A DNA stretch of 64,000 nt, taken from Plantago ovata. Taxonomy: Eukaryota; Streptophyta; Magnoliopsida; Lamiales; Plantaginaceae. The DNA is taken from positions 74,386,753-74,450,752 of the forward strand of contig CM051456.1 of assembly GCA_028274465.1 (NCBI GenBank), read 5' to 3'. Below, one piece after another: positions 1-10,673 of the stretch (positions are counted from its first letter, which is position 1; every line of letters begins with the position of its first letter). The position numbers were made by a program, and so were the translations under genes. The notes under the pieces were generated by a model that was given only the letters and a program-made list of their open reading frames with translations, was not told the origin of the DNA and ran no database searches.

Positions 1-77
1 CAAGTCTTCACCATGCTTTGAGATTGCTAAATGCCTAGGAAGGAGGTAGTGTGAGGTTGTGTGATCCTTTGTTGTAA

Positions 78-210
78 CCTATTCTTCCGAATAGGTTTGG
101 GGAGGGGGTTACACTATCATTAGACTTGTTTTTCGTTTTTCATTTCTGTGTTGTGAGTTTATTTTTCCTTTCTAGTAAATTTTGTACTCCAACCTATTCT
201 TTCGAATAGG
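78..210 (+). repeat. Two copies of a PPT-linked hairpin
   Basis: CCTATTCTTCCGAATAGG (78-95) and CCTATTCTTTCGAATAGG (193-210) are inverted repeats with a 7-bp stem and a 4-nt loop. Each is followed directly by TTTGGGGA(A/G)G, which resembles the terminal PPT at 983-994. The same paired arrangement recurs in A-4, A-5 and element J. Confidence 0.85.
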
Positions 211-957
211 TTTGGGGAAGTCGTTTGTCATTTTTGTTTCTCTTTTCGTTATGCTACTGCTGGCTAAAAAAAAAAATCAAAAAAAAAAAGAAAAAGAAAA
301 ATTCCAGGAAAAAAAAGAAACTGGAAAAGAAAAAATGAAAAAAAGAAAAAGACCCCATAAGAGCAAAGAAGGGTCCAAAAAAGAAAAGCCAAATAGCAGT
401 TTAGCAAAGTGTTGTGTCTCATTTTCCAATTCTTGTAATGTTCGTAATCGTGTTGTAATTTTCTGTCTTTTGTTTTTGAGTGTCATCGGTTCTAGACCAC
501 CCTCGTCCTACCATTCAGGAAGTGGTGAATAAGCTTAGGCTTTGCTTGAGAGATGGGTAGAATAGGGGAGTGTTGTCTTTTATAGGGAACCCTACTTTGT
601 TTGATGAGAGCCAGTATTGGTTCGACCTCTTTGAGGAAAAGTCTTAACTTGGTGAACAGTAGTAAGTCCTCAGTTTCATAGGGACGGGACAACCATTCGT
701 ATCTTAACATGTTTCATTACGTCGTCACTGACTAGGTCCAGGTAGAGAATGTTATGAGAGACTGTCTTGCCTTAACATAAGTGCTTATGTGGATGTGTAT
801 GAGTCAATCGAGGCATTCTTCAACCTATATTCATGTTTTGATTTATATGGTTCTTGTTCATATGTTTTTTGATAGATTCAGTAGATTAGTTCATTTCATT
901 TGGCATGAGACTCCATTTTGTGTGTTGCATTGTTTTTTGCATTAGAGTCTAGCTTAG

Positions 958-994
958 TTGCTTGAGGACAAGCAAAGGTTCGGTTTGGGGAGTT
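958..994 (+). promoter_or_regulatory. Hairpin plus polypurine tract before the 3' LTR of A-1
   Basis: TTGCTTGAGGACAAGCAA (958-975) is a perfect 7-bp stem with an AGGA loop. It is followed by AGGTTCGGTTTGGGGAGTT, which abuts the LTR. In LTR retrotransposons the PPT primes plus-strand DNA synthesis. The hairpin is conserved in A-4 (28823-28840), A-5 (32940-32957, reverse) and J (7645-7662, reverse). Confidence 0.7.
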
Positions 995-2084
995 TGATGA
1001 ATGTGTATTTTACACTTTCATTTGAGTCTTTTTCACCTATTTTAGCTATCTTCTATGTTAATTTAGCTATATTTTAGTGCATTTATTAGAATAGTGTCAC
1101 ATTTCCCTTTAGTTTTTATTTTACAGGTTTTTGTTGAAAAACGAGGTTTTCCGGGCAATTATATTGAAGTGGACAAGGAATTGGTGTTCCAGAAGCCTAA
1201 TTGGAGTATCTGAAAGATTCCGGATAGGATTTGAAGTCTAGGGACCGAATCTGGAGGCTAGAAGGTCACTAGAAGGTAGAAACCGGGTCCTGGAAGGGGA
1301 AGAAATCCAAAAACGCGTTCTGGGCCGAAATTTACTCCCGGGCGAGTCGCCCGGGATGTGGGGTGAATCGCCCCACACCAGGCGAATCGCCCGGTGTGTG
1401 GGGCCCTTCGCCCCACACAGTTCGAAGCCTATATATAGTTGCTCAGTTTTTCTCCGTTTTTCATACTTTTCCAGACCTTTTCTCTCACCTTTCTCTGTAG
1501 TTTTTGGTAGGAATTTCCCAGAGCCTGTTCTGGGGGTTCATAGATTAGGAGATACTTTTTCACAGCAGTTTGGAGCTTGTAAGATCGCGATTCTTCGGAG
1601 ATTGACAACCTTCGGTAACATTGGATCTTACAGTTTTTCTACTTATTTTATATATCTTTTCATCATGTTTTCATTCATTCGTGGTATGATTTCTGTTGTT
1701 GCATGACACTATGAGTAGCTAAACTCTCGTTGGTGATAGTATGTGATTTCTTAGCGAAGGGTTGATAATTATGCTAATGGCTATATCGGGCATTATACTC
1801 TGAGTTAGTTGCTTTATTTCTTTGATCTATCTAAATCTCTATCTTCGTATTGTTGAATAATTACTGAACACAATGGACAATTCATTGATCTTTTGATCTA
1901 TCTAAATCTATATCTTCGTATTGTTGAATAATTACAATGGACCAATTCATTGACCAAAGATCTCAATGCAAGACCGAGGAATTTATGCATGATTATTAAA
2001 CCCGTTATGCTTTGAATGACCCATACTATCACCAATCTCCATTATCTGTTAGAAAAACCTTTGCTAAGTCGTCTGCTATTTTAT
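995..2084 (+). repeat. 3' LTR of A-1 (truncated by the gap)
   Basis: Aligns from its TGATGAATG start with the LTRs at 23851, 28860 and 58055. Four GC hairpin modules at 1337-1414 precede the TATA box CTATATATAG. The right end is lost in the N run, so neither the terminal CA nor a TSD can be seen. Confidence 0.85.
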
Positions 2085-2184
2085 NNNNNNNNNNNNNNNN
2101 NNNNNNNNNNNNNNNNNNNNNNNNNNNNNNNNNNNNNNNNNNNNNNNNNNNNNNNNNNNNNNNNNNNNNNNNNNNNNNNNNNNN
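2085..2184. other. Assembly gap (100 N)
   Basis: Exactly 100 unresolved bases, the usual placeholder for a gap of unknown size. The left flank is a family A LTR in + orientation and the right flank is family A gag in - orientation, so the gap separates two oppositely oriented copies. Confidence 0.99.
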
Positions 2185-3163
2185 ATGCCCATAGTTCTTT
2201 CATATTCGGGAAACCTCGTTTGACATAGCTGTTCCAGTGGCGCTCTTAGGACTTGCTTCAATTCGTTGGTAAGAAGCACTCGAATCGATCCCCATTCCCC
2301 CACATCAGGGGCTCTTGAGTAGGTGGAGCTCAGGTCCACGTCTCCTAACCATTTCTCTTGGGTCTTTGAATTGCGAACCCTTAGCACTCCTTTCGAAACT
2401 GCCCAGACGGATTCCGCGGTTTCCTCCCAAATATTGCCCCGGCATTGGAAGTCCACCACTTGTTTGTTCTCGAAGGTTAGTCCATTGTAGAAGTGTTGGA
2501 CTAGATCAGAAAGCTCAAAACCATGGTGAGGGCACTTGTTCATGAGGTCTTGGAACCTCTCGAACGCGGTGTAGATGGTCTCATCATAGTCCTGTTTGAA
2601 TCCAGTGATTTGCGCCTTAAGCGCGGTAGTCAAGGTGTAAGGGAAGTATTTTTCCATGAAAGCTGAAAAAACCTTCTCCCAAGTGTCCAGCGAGCCCGCC
2701 GGTAGAGAACTCAACCATGACTTGGCTCTGTCGCCAAGCCCCATAGCAAAAACCTTCATCCTCAACTCATCCGTTGTTATTTCAGCTCCGGGTCGTGGGA
2801 GTTGGTTGACGAATCATCGATATCGTGCAAGTACCCCATCACATCTTCCCTTGCTAAGCCATAGAACCTCGGAAGTTGTTGGAATGCGTGGTTCTTGATT
2901 TCCAGATCTCGAGTTGCAGAGGAAAGAACAATCGCCGGTCCCCTCATACGATCCTTGGAGAGTTGAACCCATGCTTTCAGTGGTCTAGCTTTTGCCATTT
3001 TGTCGATTTCGTTGAAAAGACTGTGTAGAGATTCAGAGAAATCGGTATCCTCTATTTCCTCTAGTTCACGCCTTTGAAGTAGTCGCCTTCTTTGGTGGTA
3101 GACTCTATCGATCTCAGCAATTGAATCAGCAAGCGGTGTTCCTCTAGATCGTGTATGTGGCAT
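2185..3163 (-). pseudogene. gag: Gag of A-2 (frameshifted, 3' end in the gap)
   Basis: Starts at an ATG with MPHTRSRGTPLADS, like the intact gag at 25272. The core Ty3 gag motif (AKSWLSSLPAGSLDTWEKVF) is present. The frame breaks near 2770-2815, in the stretch that is DDFVNQ in A-4. A second break lies near 2370-2400, after AVWAV. The coding then runs toward the CCHC zinc knuckle, which is lost to the gap. Gag is the structural protein that packages element RNA in cytoplasmic particles. This copy cannot make a full product. Confidence 0.85.
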
Positions 3164-3289
3164 ACACTATCTGTAACAAACTAGGAAAGGAGTATCAGAG
3201 AGAGATTAAATAGGAAAACTAAAAACTACTAAAACTAGGAATTGAATGCTGAAAATATAAAAAAGCTAAACAGAAAAAAGTAGTATAGT

Positions 3290-3308
3290 CCCCGACAACG
3301 TCGCCAAT
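3290..3308 (-). promoter_or_regulatory. PBS of A-2 (degenerate tRNA-Asp type)
   Basis: On the minus strand it reads TTGGCGACGTTGTCGGGGA, two changes from TTGGCGCCGTTGCCGGGGA in A-6. It lies two bases inside the LTR end, the usual PBS position. The intact sequence fits the 3' end of plant tRNA-Asp. Confidence 0.75.
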
Positions 3309-3309
3309 T

Positions 3310-4493
3310 TGATGAACCGTTAGAATTTGTCAGATTCTAGAAATCAAATAAATTTGTATTTAGTCAAAGGCAATTCACAACTACAACGAAAACCGTAGTG
3401 TAGCAGTAGAATAACCTCGAGTGTCGATCTCTAAGGACTATAACTAGCTTTATCTAATCTAACTTAAAAATATAAAATCAACAGACGACTTAGCAAAGGT
3501 TTTTCTTAACAGATAATGGAGATTGGTGATAGTATGGTCATTCAAAGCATAGCAGGTTAATAATGATGCATGAAGTCCCCGGTTTTGCATAGAGATCTTT
3601 GATCAATGAATTGTCCAATTGTGTTCCGTAATTATTCAACACTACGAAGATAGAGGTTTTAGATAGATCAAAGAAATAAAGCAATAACTCAAGGTATAAT
3701 GCGCGATATAGCCATTAGCATAATTATTAACCCTTCGCTAAGAAATCACATACTATCACCAACGAGAAGTTTAGCTACTCATAGATGTCATGCAATCAAT
3801 AGAAATCATAGCAAGATTGAATGAAAACATGTTGAAAGATAAATAAATATAAATAGAAAAATTGTAAGATACAATGTTACCGAAGGTTGTCAATCTCCGA
3901 AGAATCGCGATCTTACAAGCTCCAAAACGCTAAGAAAAAGTATCTCCTAAGCTAAGAACCCCCAGAACAGGCTCTGGAGAATTCCTACCTAAAACTACTG
4001 AGAAAGGTGAGAGAAAAGGTCTCGAAAAGTATGAAAAATGGAGAAAACTGAGCAACTATATATAGGCATTCGGCAGGCGTGGGGCGAAGGGCCCCACACA
4101 CCGGGCGATTCGCCCCACGTCCCGGGTGACTCGCCCGGGAGGTTTTTTCGGCCATATACGCATTTTTGACGCGTTTTTGGATTTCTTCTCTTTTTAGAAC
4201 TCGATTTTTGCCTTCTAGTGACCTTTTAGCCTTCAGACTCGACCCCTAGACTTCAAATCCTATCCAGAATCTTCTGGATACTCTAATTAGGCCTTCGGAA
4301 CACCAATTCCTTGTCTACTTTAATATAATTGCCTGGAAAACCTCGTTTTTCACTCAAAACCTGTAAAATACAAACTAAAGGGAAACGTGATACTATTCTA
4401 ATAAAATGCACTAAAATATAGCTAAATTAACATAGAGGATAGCTAAATTGGTGAAAAAAGACTCAAATGAAAGTGTAAAATACACATTTATCA
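3310..4493 (-). repeat. 5' LTR of A-2
   Basis: 1,184 bp, bounded by TGATGAACC and ...ACATTTATCA on the plus strand. It contains three GC hairpin modules (about 4079-4140), including CCCGGGTGACTCGCCCGGG, and the TATA box CTATATATAG on the minus strand near 4061-4070. It is shorter than the A-4 and A-5 LTRs because of scattered small deletions. Confidence 0.88.
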
Positions 4494-6260
4494 ATATTCT
4501 TTGTGTGACCAAGAAGATGGGGCGACGGTTTTCCTCTGGTGAGAGGGGTGGCGCGCGTGGCTAGTATGGAGAGGTAGGGGAGAGCTTTTCATTTTCTCTA
4601 AGAAAACTGGGTATTCAACGCTGTGAAAGTCTATGTCAAAAGCTCTCTAATAGTCTACTATATATAGTAGTCAATAAAAGCCTAAAGCATAAGCAATTAG
4701 ACTTCGTAAAGGAATAAGAATCTAATTCTTATCGCACTAGGAAACCAATTTCAAGTCTAGATTCATTCCCAATCAAATTAAAACTCATTCAGGAAAATCT
4801 AACCTATCCCTTGGACTTCTAATAGAGGAAGGAGTTGAACTCCTTCCCCTATACGCGCGCGCTCCCAGGGGTAATAGGTGGGTCCCGATTTTGGGACCCA
4901 CTTATAGTTCTAAGGAAATTCAAACTCCAAGTACATTTTGTCCATGTGCATATGTTAATTCTAAATTAACATATCCTTTCAAATCAAACCTCTATTATAT
5001 TTCTAAAATATAATCTTTAATTGTATTTACATAAAATACAATTAATTAGTCAATTCAATTAATAATTCCAAATCATTAATTGAGCCACTAAATATTATAA
5101 TTAATTCCAAATCAATTATAATCCATCAATCACAATTAATTCCAAATCAATTGCGATTCCATCTTCAAGGATATTCTGATAAGCTGAATCACCACATAGT
5201 GTGACCCATAGGGCCTCATTGTATTAAGCAAGTCCTAGACTAGGCAAAATGGAATACCTAGACGGTTCCATTTGCAATATTAATACATGAGGACGTTTGA
5301 GAGATTTCTCAAAGCAAACCCTTTCGTTGCGAAGTCTGTTGCGCTCAACGCGGTGATAGTGACGTCTCTTCATCTGACTGACTCGAATGCATCTAGGATC
5401 GATGATGTGTCTATCCCAATAATACATCCATGGGCGTCTCAGGGAGTTGCTTGGTTACGAAGATATACTTATGACTATCATAATATATCGATGCACTGGC
5501 CAGTGACTTTACCAACACAACTATGAAGACTATGAGCAGTACTCTCCTGTGCTACACATGATAGATGAATCCTTCATAGAAACACTTATGATCCCAATTT
5601 GTATGTAGCCATAATCCTGGATCGTGTCTTAGGTCAACTGCTTATTCAGAGCTGACATCGACGGGTCCACCAAGGATATGGGGCAGAAAATGTGATGATA
5701 AAGTCCTGTAAGTCCAAAGGACGACTGGCATCACTTCGACAACTTACCGGTTCCCATAGACACTTCGGTGTAGAATATACATCGATGGGAGTGTCCGGTG
5801 GGTACTTCCATTGTTCGGCAATCATCCTTCGAACTACTATGTGCAGTTATGGGAACGTTTCTTGATTGTCCAACAATCCGTTCCATGGCCGTGGGATCGG
5901 CTCACACTTGCTCCAACAAGTATAACCTCCACGCATACTAGTCTCAGATGGTTCATTCAGACCCCTACATCCGAGATGAACCTCGACTAGGGAGAGTTTG
6001 GGATAGATGATAACTCACATAGCTCCCACTATCTGTGTGATCGGTCATCTATCCGAGGGGACATGTTTAATATCAATACAGACAGAAATAGAGATATGAC
6101 ATGTTTCATGCCTGGTGTAATATAAATATGAAAGCGATACTCAATAGTCAAACAACAAACATATATTATATTACGTTGACCTGTGTAATAGTACATATAT
6201 TCCCTCTATAAGGGCTGCATGCCCTTAATAAGGATTGTCTCTAGGACATATACACTATCA
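4494..6260 (-). repeat. Copia-1 LTR (copy 1a), solo or partial, split by A-2
   Basis: Similar over its length to the Copia-1b LTR (19390-21118): the same palindromic TATA CTACTATATATAGTAG (near 4656), the same GGTGGGTCCCGATTTTGGG stretch, and the same end ...ACATATACACTATCA at 6260. Its remaining part should lie on the other side of A-2, beyond the gap. No Copia-1 PPT or PBS follows at 6261; instead M sequence resumes. It is therefore either a solo LTR or the outer LTR of an element extending left. Confidence 0.85.
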
Positions 6261-6279
6261 CCTCCTCGCTCATGTTTGG

Positions 6280-7625
6280 TGATGATGTCGTTTTTTCACC
6301 AATTAAATTTATTTGTAGCCAAAGAACACTTATTCACTACACAAAAGATTTAGTGCAGAGGTAAGGTGTTCCCGAGTGTCGTTCTCTTGGGACCTAACGT
6401 AGCTTTGTTTAGTGCGTAACAATTGTAATCAACCAACAAGCAAGTTTGTGTGATTAAACCAAGCACTCATGCAAATCAGAAACTATCAAGAGGAAGATAA
6501 AATCAAATAGAGAAAGATGTTGGTGGTAGCTTAGTGGACATGACAAACCATGGGTTACAACTTGCTATCATGCTATGAACATTTAAACATACAATAGAGA
6601 AGTATTAATTGACAACAAAGTTGTCACATGCTTTGCATTCGAAAATACGGAATTAGCTACTCCCAATTGTATGGATGATCTAGAAGTATTAAGCGACCAT
6701 AAGGGCTGTCACTACCTTGTATTCGAAGATTTGTAATTGACTACTTTAGATCTTACGCAATGGTTCAAAGCACAACAAGCATAATCATAACCCTAGCTAT
6801 CATGTCCACATTCTACCACCAACAATCGTGAATTAGCTACTCATAACGGATCTTGAAACAAACAACATCATATATGAATAACAATAACAAACATTCATAA
6901 TCAGAATCAAAATAAGGAGAATTGATACAAGTTACCACTGATTGTCACGAGACGGTGGAATGCCCAAATCTCACGGATCAAGATACAATGAAGATGAAAT
7001 TGGATGTAATCACGTCTTTCTTGATGATAATCAAGCCTCTAGATAATGGGTCTGAGCTATGGAGCTTCAAAGAGCTCTCCCAAGTAATTACAAAGTGAAA
7101 GGAATGAGAAAAAGTAACTGAAAATCAGATTTAAGAAGGAAAATCCAAAAACGTAACCGCTGTCAAGCGTACCGCTTGGAGAGGCCAGGCGGAGCGCTTG
7201 GCAAGCGAAGCGCTTGGGCCCTCCAAGCGCTTCGCTTGGCTGCTGTGCCAAAACTACTGGAAAATGAAGCGGAGCGCTTCACTATGCCAGGCGCTTAGCT
7301 TGGCTCCTGGGCAGATTTTTGTCTTCCAACTCAATCTTTTTGCCCTCGTACGGTCCTCGGGTGCCTTGGACTCATCCTTCTCAATGCTTATTGATGCTCA
7401 AGCACTCACGAACAAGCCGTGGAGATCAAGAAACTTCAACGGGGCCATTTTCTATCAAAAAAGCTCGTTTTTAGCTCCAAAAACGCCATTTCGTTCCTAA
7501 GTGCCTGAAAATGCAGAAAACACAAAACGTGACACTATTCTACGAAACTAACCAAAAAACTAAGCAAAAAGACAACAAAAGAAGGTAAAAAAGACAAGAT
7601 AAACGTGTCAAAAATACGTTCATCA
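6280..7625 (-). repeat. 3' LTR of J (left)
   Basis: Runs from TGATGATGTCG to ACGTTCATCA. A cluster of palindromic modules of the type CAAGCG-n3-CGCTTG lies at about 7163-7303. It matches the right LTR with the same length. Unlike family A, I found no obvious TATA next to the modules. Confidence 0.92.
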
Positions 7626-9608
7626 ATCTCCCCAAACCAAACCCTTGCTTGTCCTCAAGCAACAACTAATCTAAATGCAACACAAAAGGGAGTCAAATGC
7701 CAAGTAAGATGAACTAATCTATTGAATCTACCAAATGCTTATGAACAGGACCATATGAGCATAACATGCAAGTAGGTTGAAGAGTGCCTCGATTGCGAAT
7801 ATACACATTCATATGTGCACTTTGTTAAACAAAGGAGTCTCTCGTAACATCTTCTACCTGGACCTGGTCAGTGACGACACAATGATGCATGTTATCATAC
7901 TACAATTGCCCCGTGCCTATGAAACCGAGGGCTTACTACTGTTCACCAAGTGAGACTTTTCCTCAAGAGAGGGCGAACCAATACTGGCTCTCATCAAACG
8001 AAGGAGGGTTCCCTTAGAAAGATAACACTCCCCTATTCTACCCAGACTCTCAAGAATGAGCCTCTTTCAACCACTTCTTGCATAGCAAGACGAGGGTGGT
8101 CAAGAACAAGCCTTGGACAAAGGCGACACGAAACGAAAGATAGAATTTACAACTCGATAACTTCACAATAACAAATATTTACATGACACTTGACACTTTA
8201 CTAGACTGCTTTTTGGCTTGCAACGACCCTTCTTTTGCTTTTTGGGTCTTATTCTTTATTTCTCCCCCCCCCCTTTTTTTTTCTTTTCTCTTTTTTTTAT
8301 ATTTCTTTTTCTTTTCTCCTTCTTTTCTTTTTCTCTTTCTTTTTTTTTTTTTTATATAGGGGCAAGCAGCAGTACTAAGTGTCAAAAACACCTCCCCAAA
8401 CCTATTCGAAAGAATAGGTTTGAGCACAAAGATGAAAAGGAAAAAGGAAAGATTCTTTTACAAAGACACCTCCCCAAACCTATTCGAAAGAATAGGTTGG
8501 GACACAAAACAAAAAGAAAAAGAAAAAGAAAACCTTACAACGACTCAAAGACGAAAGACAAGAATAACGAAGCAACCCCCTCCCCAAACCTATTCGATAG
8601 AATAGGTCTACTACAAGGAATCACACACTTCACACTACCTCCTTCCTAGGCATTTGGCAATCTCTAATCGAGGTGAAGAACTTGTCGCCTCTTACGTACA
8701 TAATTACACGGGTTACAACCATAGACTCTAACATGCATCATTTTATAAGGCCATCGTGAACCGCAGTAGAAGAAACACCACTCGAGGTGATGTCGAGACT
8801 ACTAAGCTTAACTAGTGCACATGCGAATGTGACAAACCAAGCGAGACAAGCCTCAAACTACTTGCAAAGTGATGCAACATATGATCAATAGTCATAAACA
8901 CTTAGTCTACTCAATAAAAAAAAGTTCGAAAAAACTTGGCAATAAACTCCACACACAACAACGTGTAACAACTAATCTAGGGATGATATGCATGCAAAAA
9001 CTGAAAAACACGACAAATCACAAGAACTTGAGCTGACAACAGGCATGTACGAAACCAAAACAGCACATAGTACTGAAAATCCAATGACCCCTCCCCAAAC
9101 CTAAATTTTTGCTCGTCCTCGAGTAAAGAAAAGTTGACAAGAAAGGAAAAATTGGATTGAAAGTACACTTCCCTGATATAAAGGTTCGTGTCCAACTCCT
9201 ATAAAAGAGTAGTACCTGAAAAGACTCAAGAAACAAGTGAAAACGGGTGCGCAAAGGTGAGAAGAATGGAAAAAACGAGGAAAATCTGGGTACAGTGTCC
9301 AGGCGGACCGCTTGGCGGGAGCCAAGCGGTCCGCTTGTCAAGCGGAGCGCTTGGGAGGCTCCAGGCGCTCCGCTTGAAATTCCAGTAAACTTTTTGATTT
9401 ACTGAAGATTCAAGCGGACCGCTTGGCCCTTCCAAGCACTTGGCTTGGCTCTGTTTCTAGATTTTTGATGTTTTTTCCTATCTTAATCACCTAAGGCACC
9501 AAGACAAACACTAGACTAAACGAATCACGACAAAAGGCACACAGGCCACAACTACAAAAGCAATAAAAAAGGAAAAACTAAACTACATGCAAAGAAATAC
9601 CACAAAGG
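7626..9608 (-). repeat. 3' non-coding region of J with PPT, hairpins and simple repeats
   Basis: No gene is visible. In element order (right to left) it holds a second hairpin cluster (9437-9299), a PPT-like GGTTTGGGGAGGGG (about 9105-9091) with an adjacent CTCGAGGACGAG, a C/T-rich simple tract (8263-8356), three CCTATTC-n4-GAATAGG hairpins (8401-8418, 8479-8496, 8589-8606), the hairpin at 7645-7662 and the PPT (7626-7644). The Phe-rich ORF across the C/T tract is low complexity. Confidence 0.75.
9299..9437 (-). repeat. Internal hairpin-module cluster of J
   Basis: At least five palindromic modules based on AAGCG-n3-CGCTT, such as CAAGCGGACCGCTTGG. They use the same word as the LTR cluster but lie in the internal region, downstream of the gag remnant. 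Confidence 0.8.
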
Positions 9609-10457
9609 TTATCCATTATCAAATGGGAACGAATCTCGTGCATTCGTTCTATTACTCCTTGCATCTTGGGAACCATCTTTGGCTCCTCTCCTCAAGTCCT
9701 CCAGCAAATCCATGATTCCCTGAAAATAAAAATCAACTAAATTAACAAAATCAAAATCTAAGAAATAACTAATGGAATCAGAGGGAAAATAAAAAGAAAA
9801 AAGTGGATCAAAACTCTGGAAGTAGCTTTCTATGCAAGTCCTCTCTAGGATGAACGTGTATGTCTCGTCTCCCGCGCAAACCATCTCAGAAATATCCAAG
9901 CCGGTTAGTTCCGGAATCAGTCCATCTTCAAGTAATGGTGTGCAAACAACGCTTGAATCTGAAGAGGATTCATCAATATACTCTTCGCCACATTCATCTT
10001 TATCAACTATGGAAACTTCCGGTGGTGGGGTGGCGAAGCGAGACGTCCATGGCATGAAACGCATAGAATTCCAACGCAGAAAACTATTAGCTATTTCGTT
10101 CCAGGCTCTCAATGATCCTTCTAGGTGATACGTAAGCCATTCCTTAGCCGGTCCTCTCATAGCTCCACCAAACGTGCATATGCAAGTCTGTTCAGGTGAT
10201 AGAAGAATTCTCTCCTAATGCATACAAGGAAGCCTCAACACACCGACCTCAAATGTCTCCAAGAATTCTCTAGGATTTCCAAATCCATCGTATGTGGGAA
10301 GGATGGAGTAGTACGAAGGGTCGACATAAAAATTCTTGCAATCTTTATCCAAGGCTATACAAGACCTTCCAGGTTTTCCATACAACAACTGGAACAAATG
10401 CTTCCTATAAGCATCTCCATCATTGTCCCCACCAGCTTCACAATGCAAGTCATTCAT
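9609..10457 (-). pseudogene. gag: Gag N-terminal remnant of J
   Basis: Two minus-strand ORFs. 10457-10215 contains YYSILPTYDGFGNPREFLET, which fits the conserved start of the Ty3 gag core. 10160-9609 begins MRGPAKEWLTYHLEGSLRAW, the counterpart of AKSWLSSLPAGSLDTW in family A. A stop and a frame change separate them. After this core the protein is acidic and then unrecognisable, and there is no CCHC knuckle. Assignment rests on the two short motifs, on the PBS upstream and on the position. Confidence 0.65.
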
Positions 10458-10652
10458 GAAATCCTACACACACAAAGACAAGCCCAAAAGGAGTAGTTCC
10501 GCAACAAAAGCAAAAAGCTATACTATGATATATACAAAACTCAACCAAGAGCACAAGCACACAAAGTAACAAAGAAATAGGGGAAAAGAAATGAGATAAG
10601 AAAGTGAAGTTGGTAAGAAACAAAAGTTAAACACTAAACCAAAGGAGTTAAG

Positions 10653-10670
10653 TCCCCGGCAACGGCGCCA
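10653..10670 (-). promoter_or_regulatory. PBS of J (tRNA-Asp type)
   Basis: The minus strand reads TGGCGCCGTTGCCGGGGA, a perfect match to the PBS of A-6, three bases inside the 5' LTR. Confidence 0.9.
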
Positions 10671-10673
10671 AAA

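Larger units (their letters stand above)
1..2084 (+). mobile_element. Family A copy A-1: 3' end of a non-autonomous Ty3-type LTR element
   Basis: The first 994 bases match the 3' non-coding region of copies A-4 (27872 onward) and A-6 (63970 onward). The 3' LTR starts at 995 with TGATGAATG, directly after a tract GGTTTGGGGAGTT that serves as the PPT. The LTR is cut by the assembly gap at about 1,090 of the expected 1,260 bases. The LTR carries GC-rich hairpin modules (1337-1414) and a TATA box (1430-1438). No coding sequence of this copy is inside the window. A lysine-rich ORF over the A-rich tract at 240-350 is low complexity, not a gene. Confidence 0.9.
2185..4493 (-). mobile_element. Family A copy A-2: 5' part, inserted in a copia LTR
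   Basis: Read on the minus strand: 5' LTR (4493 to 3310), a degenerate tRNA-Asp PBS, a leader, then gag running into the gap. The right flank (4494 onward) is the interior of a Copia-1 LTR, comparable with 19392 onward, so A-2 inserted into that LTR. The outer LTR end reads ATTTATCA where other copies read ATTCATCA, a point change. The other half lies beyond the gap, so the TSD (expected ATATT) cannot be checked. Confidence 0.88.

Noticed and set aside
182..532. Lysine-rich ORF near the window start
   Set aside because: It runs through an A-rich simple tract in the element 3' non-coding region; the same region in sister copies is not open or differs in frame.
8218..8649. Phe/Ser-rich ORF in J
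   Set aside because: Product of a C/T simple repeat; antisense to the element and without any domain.
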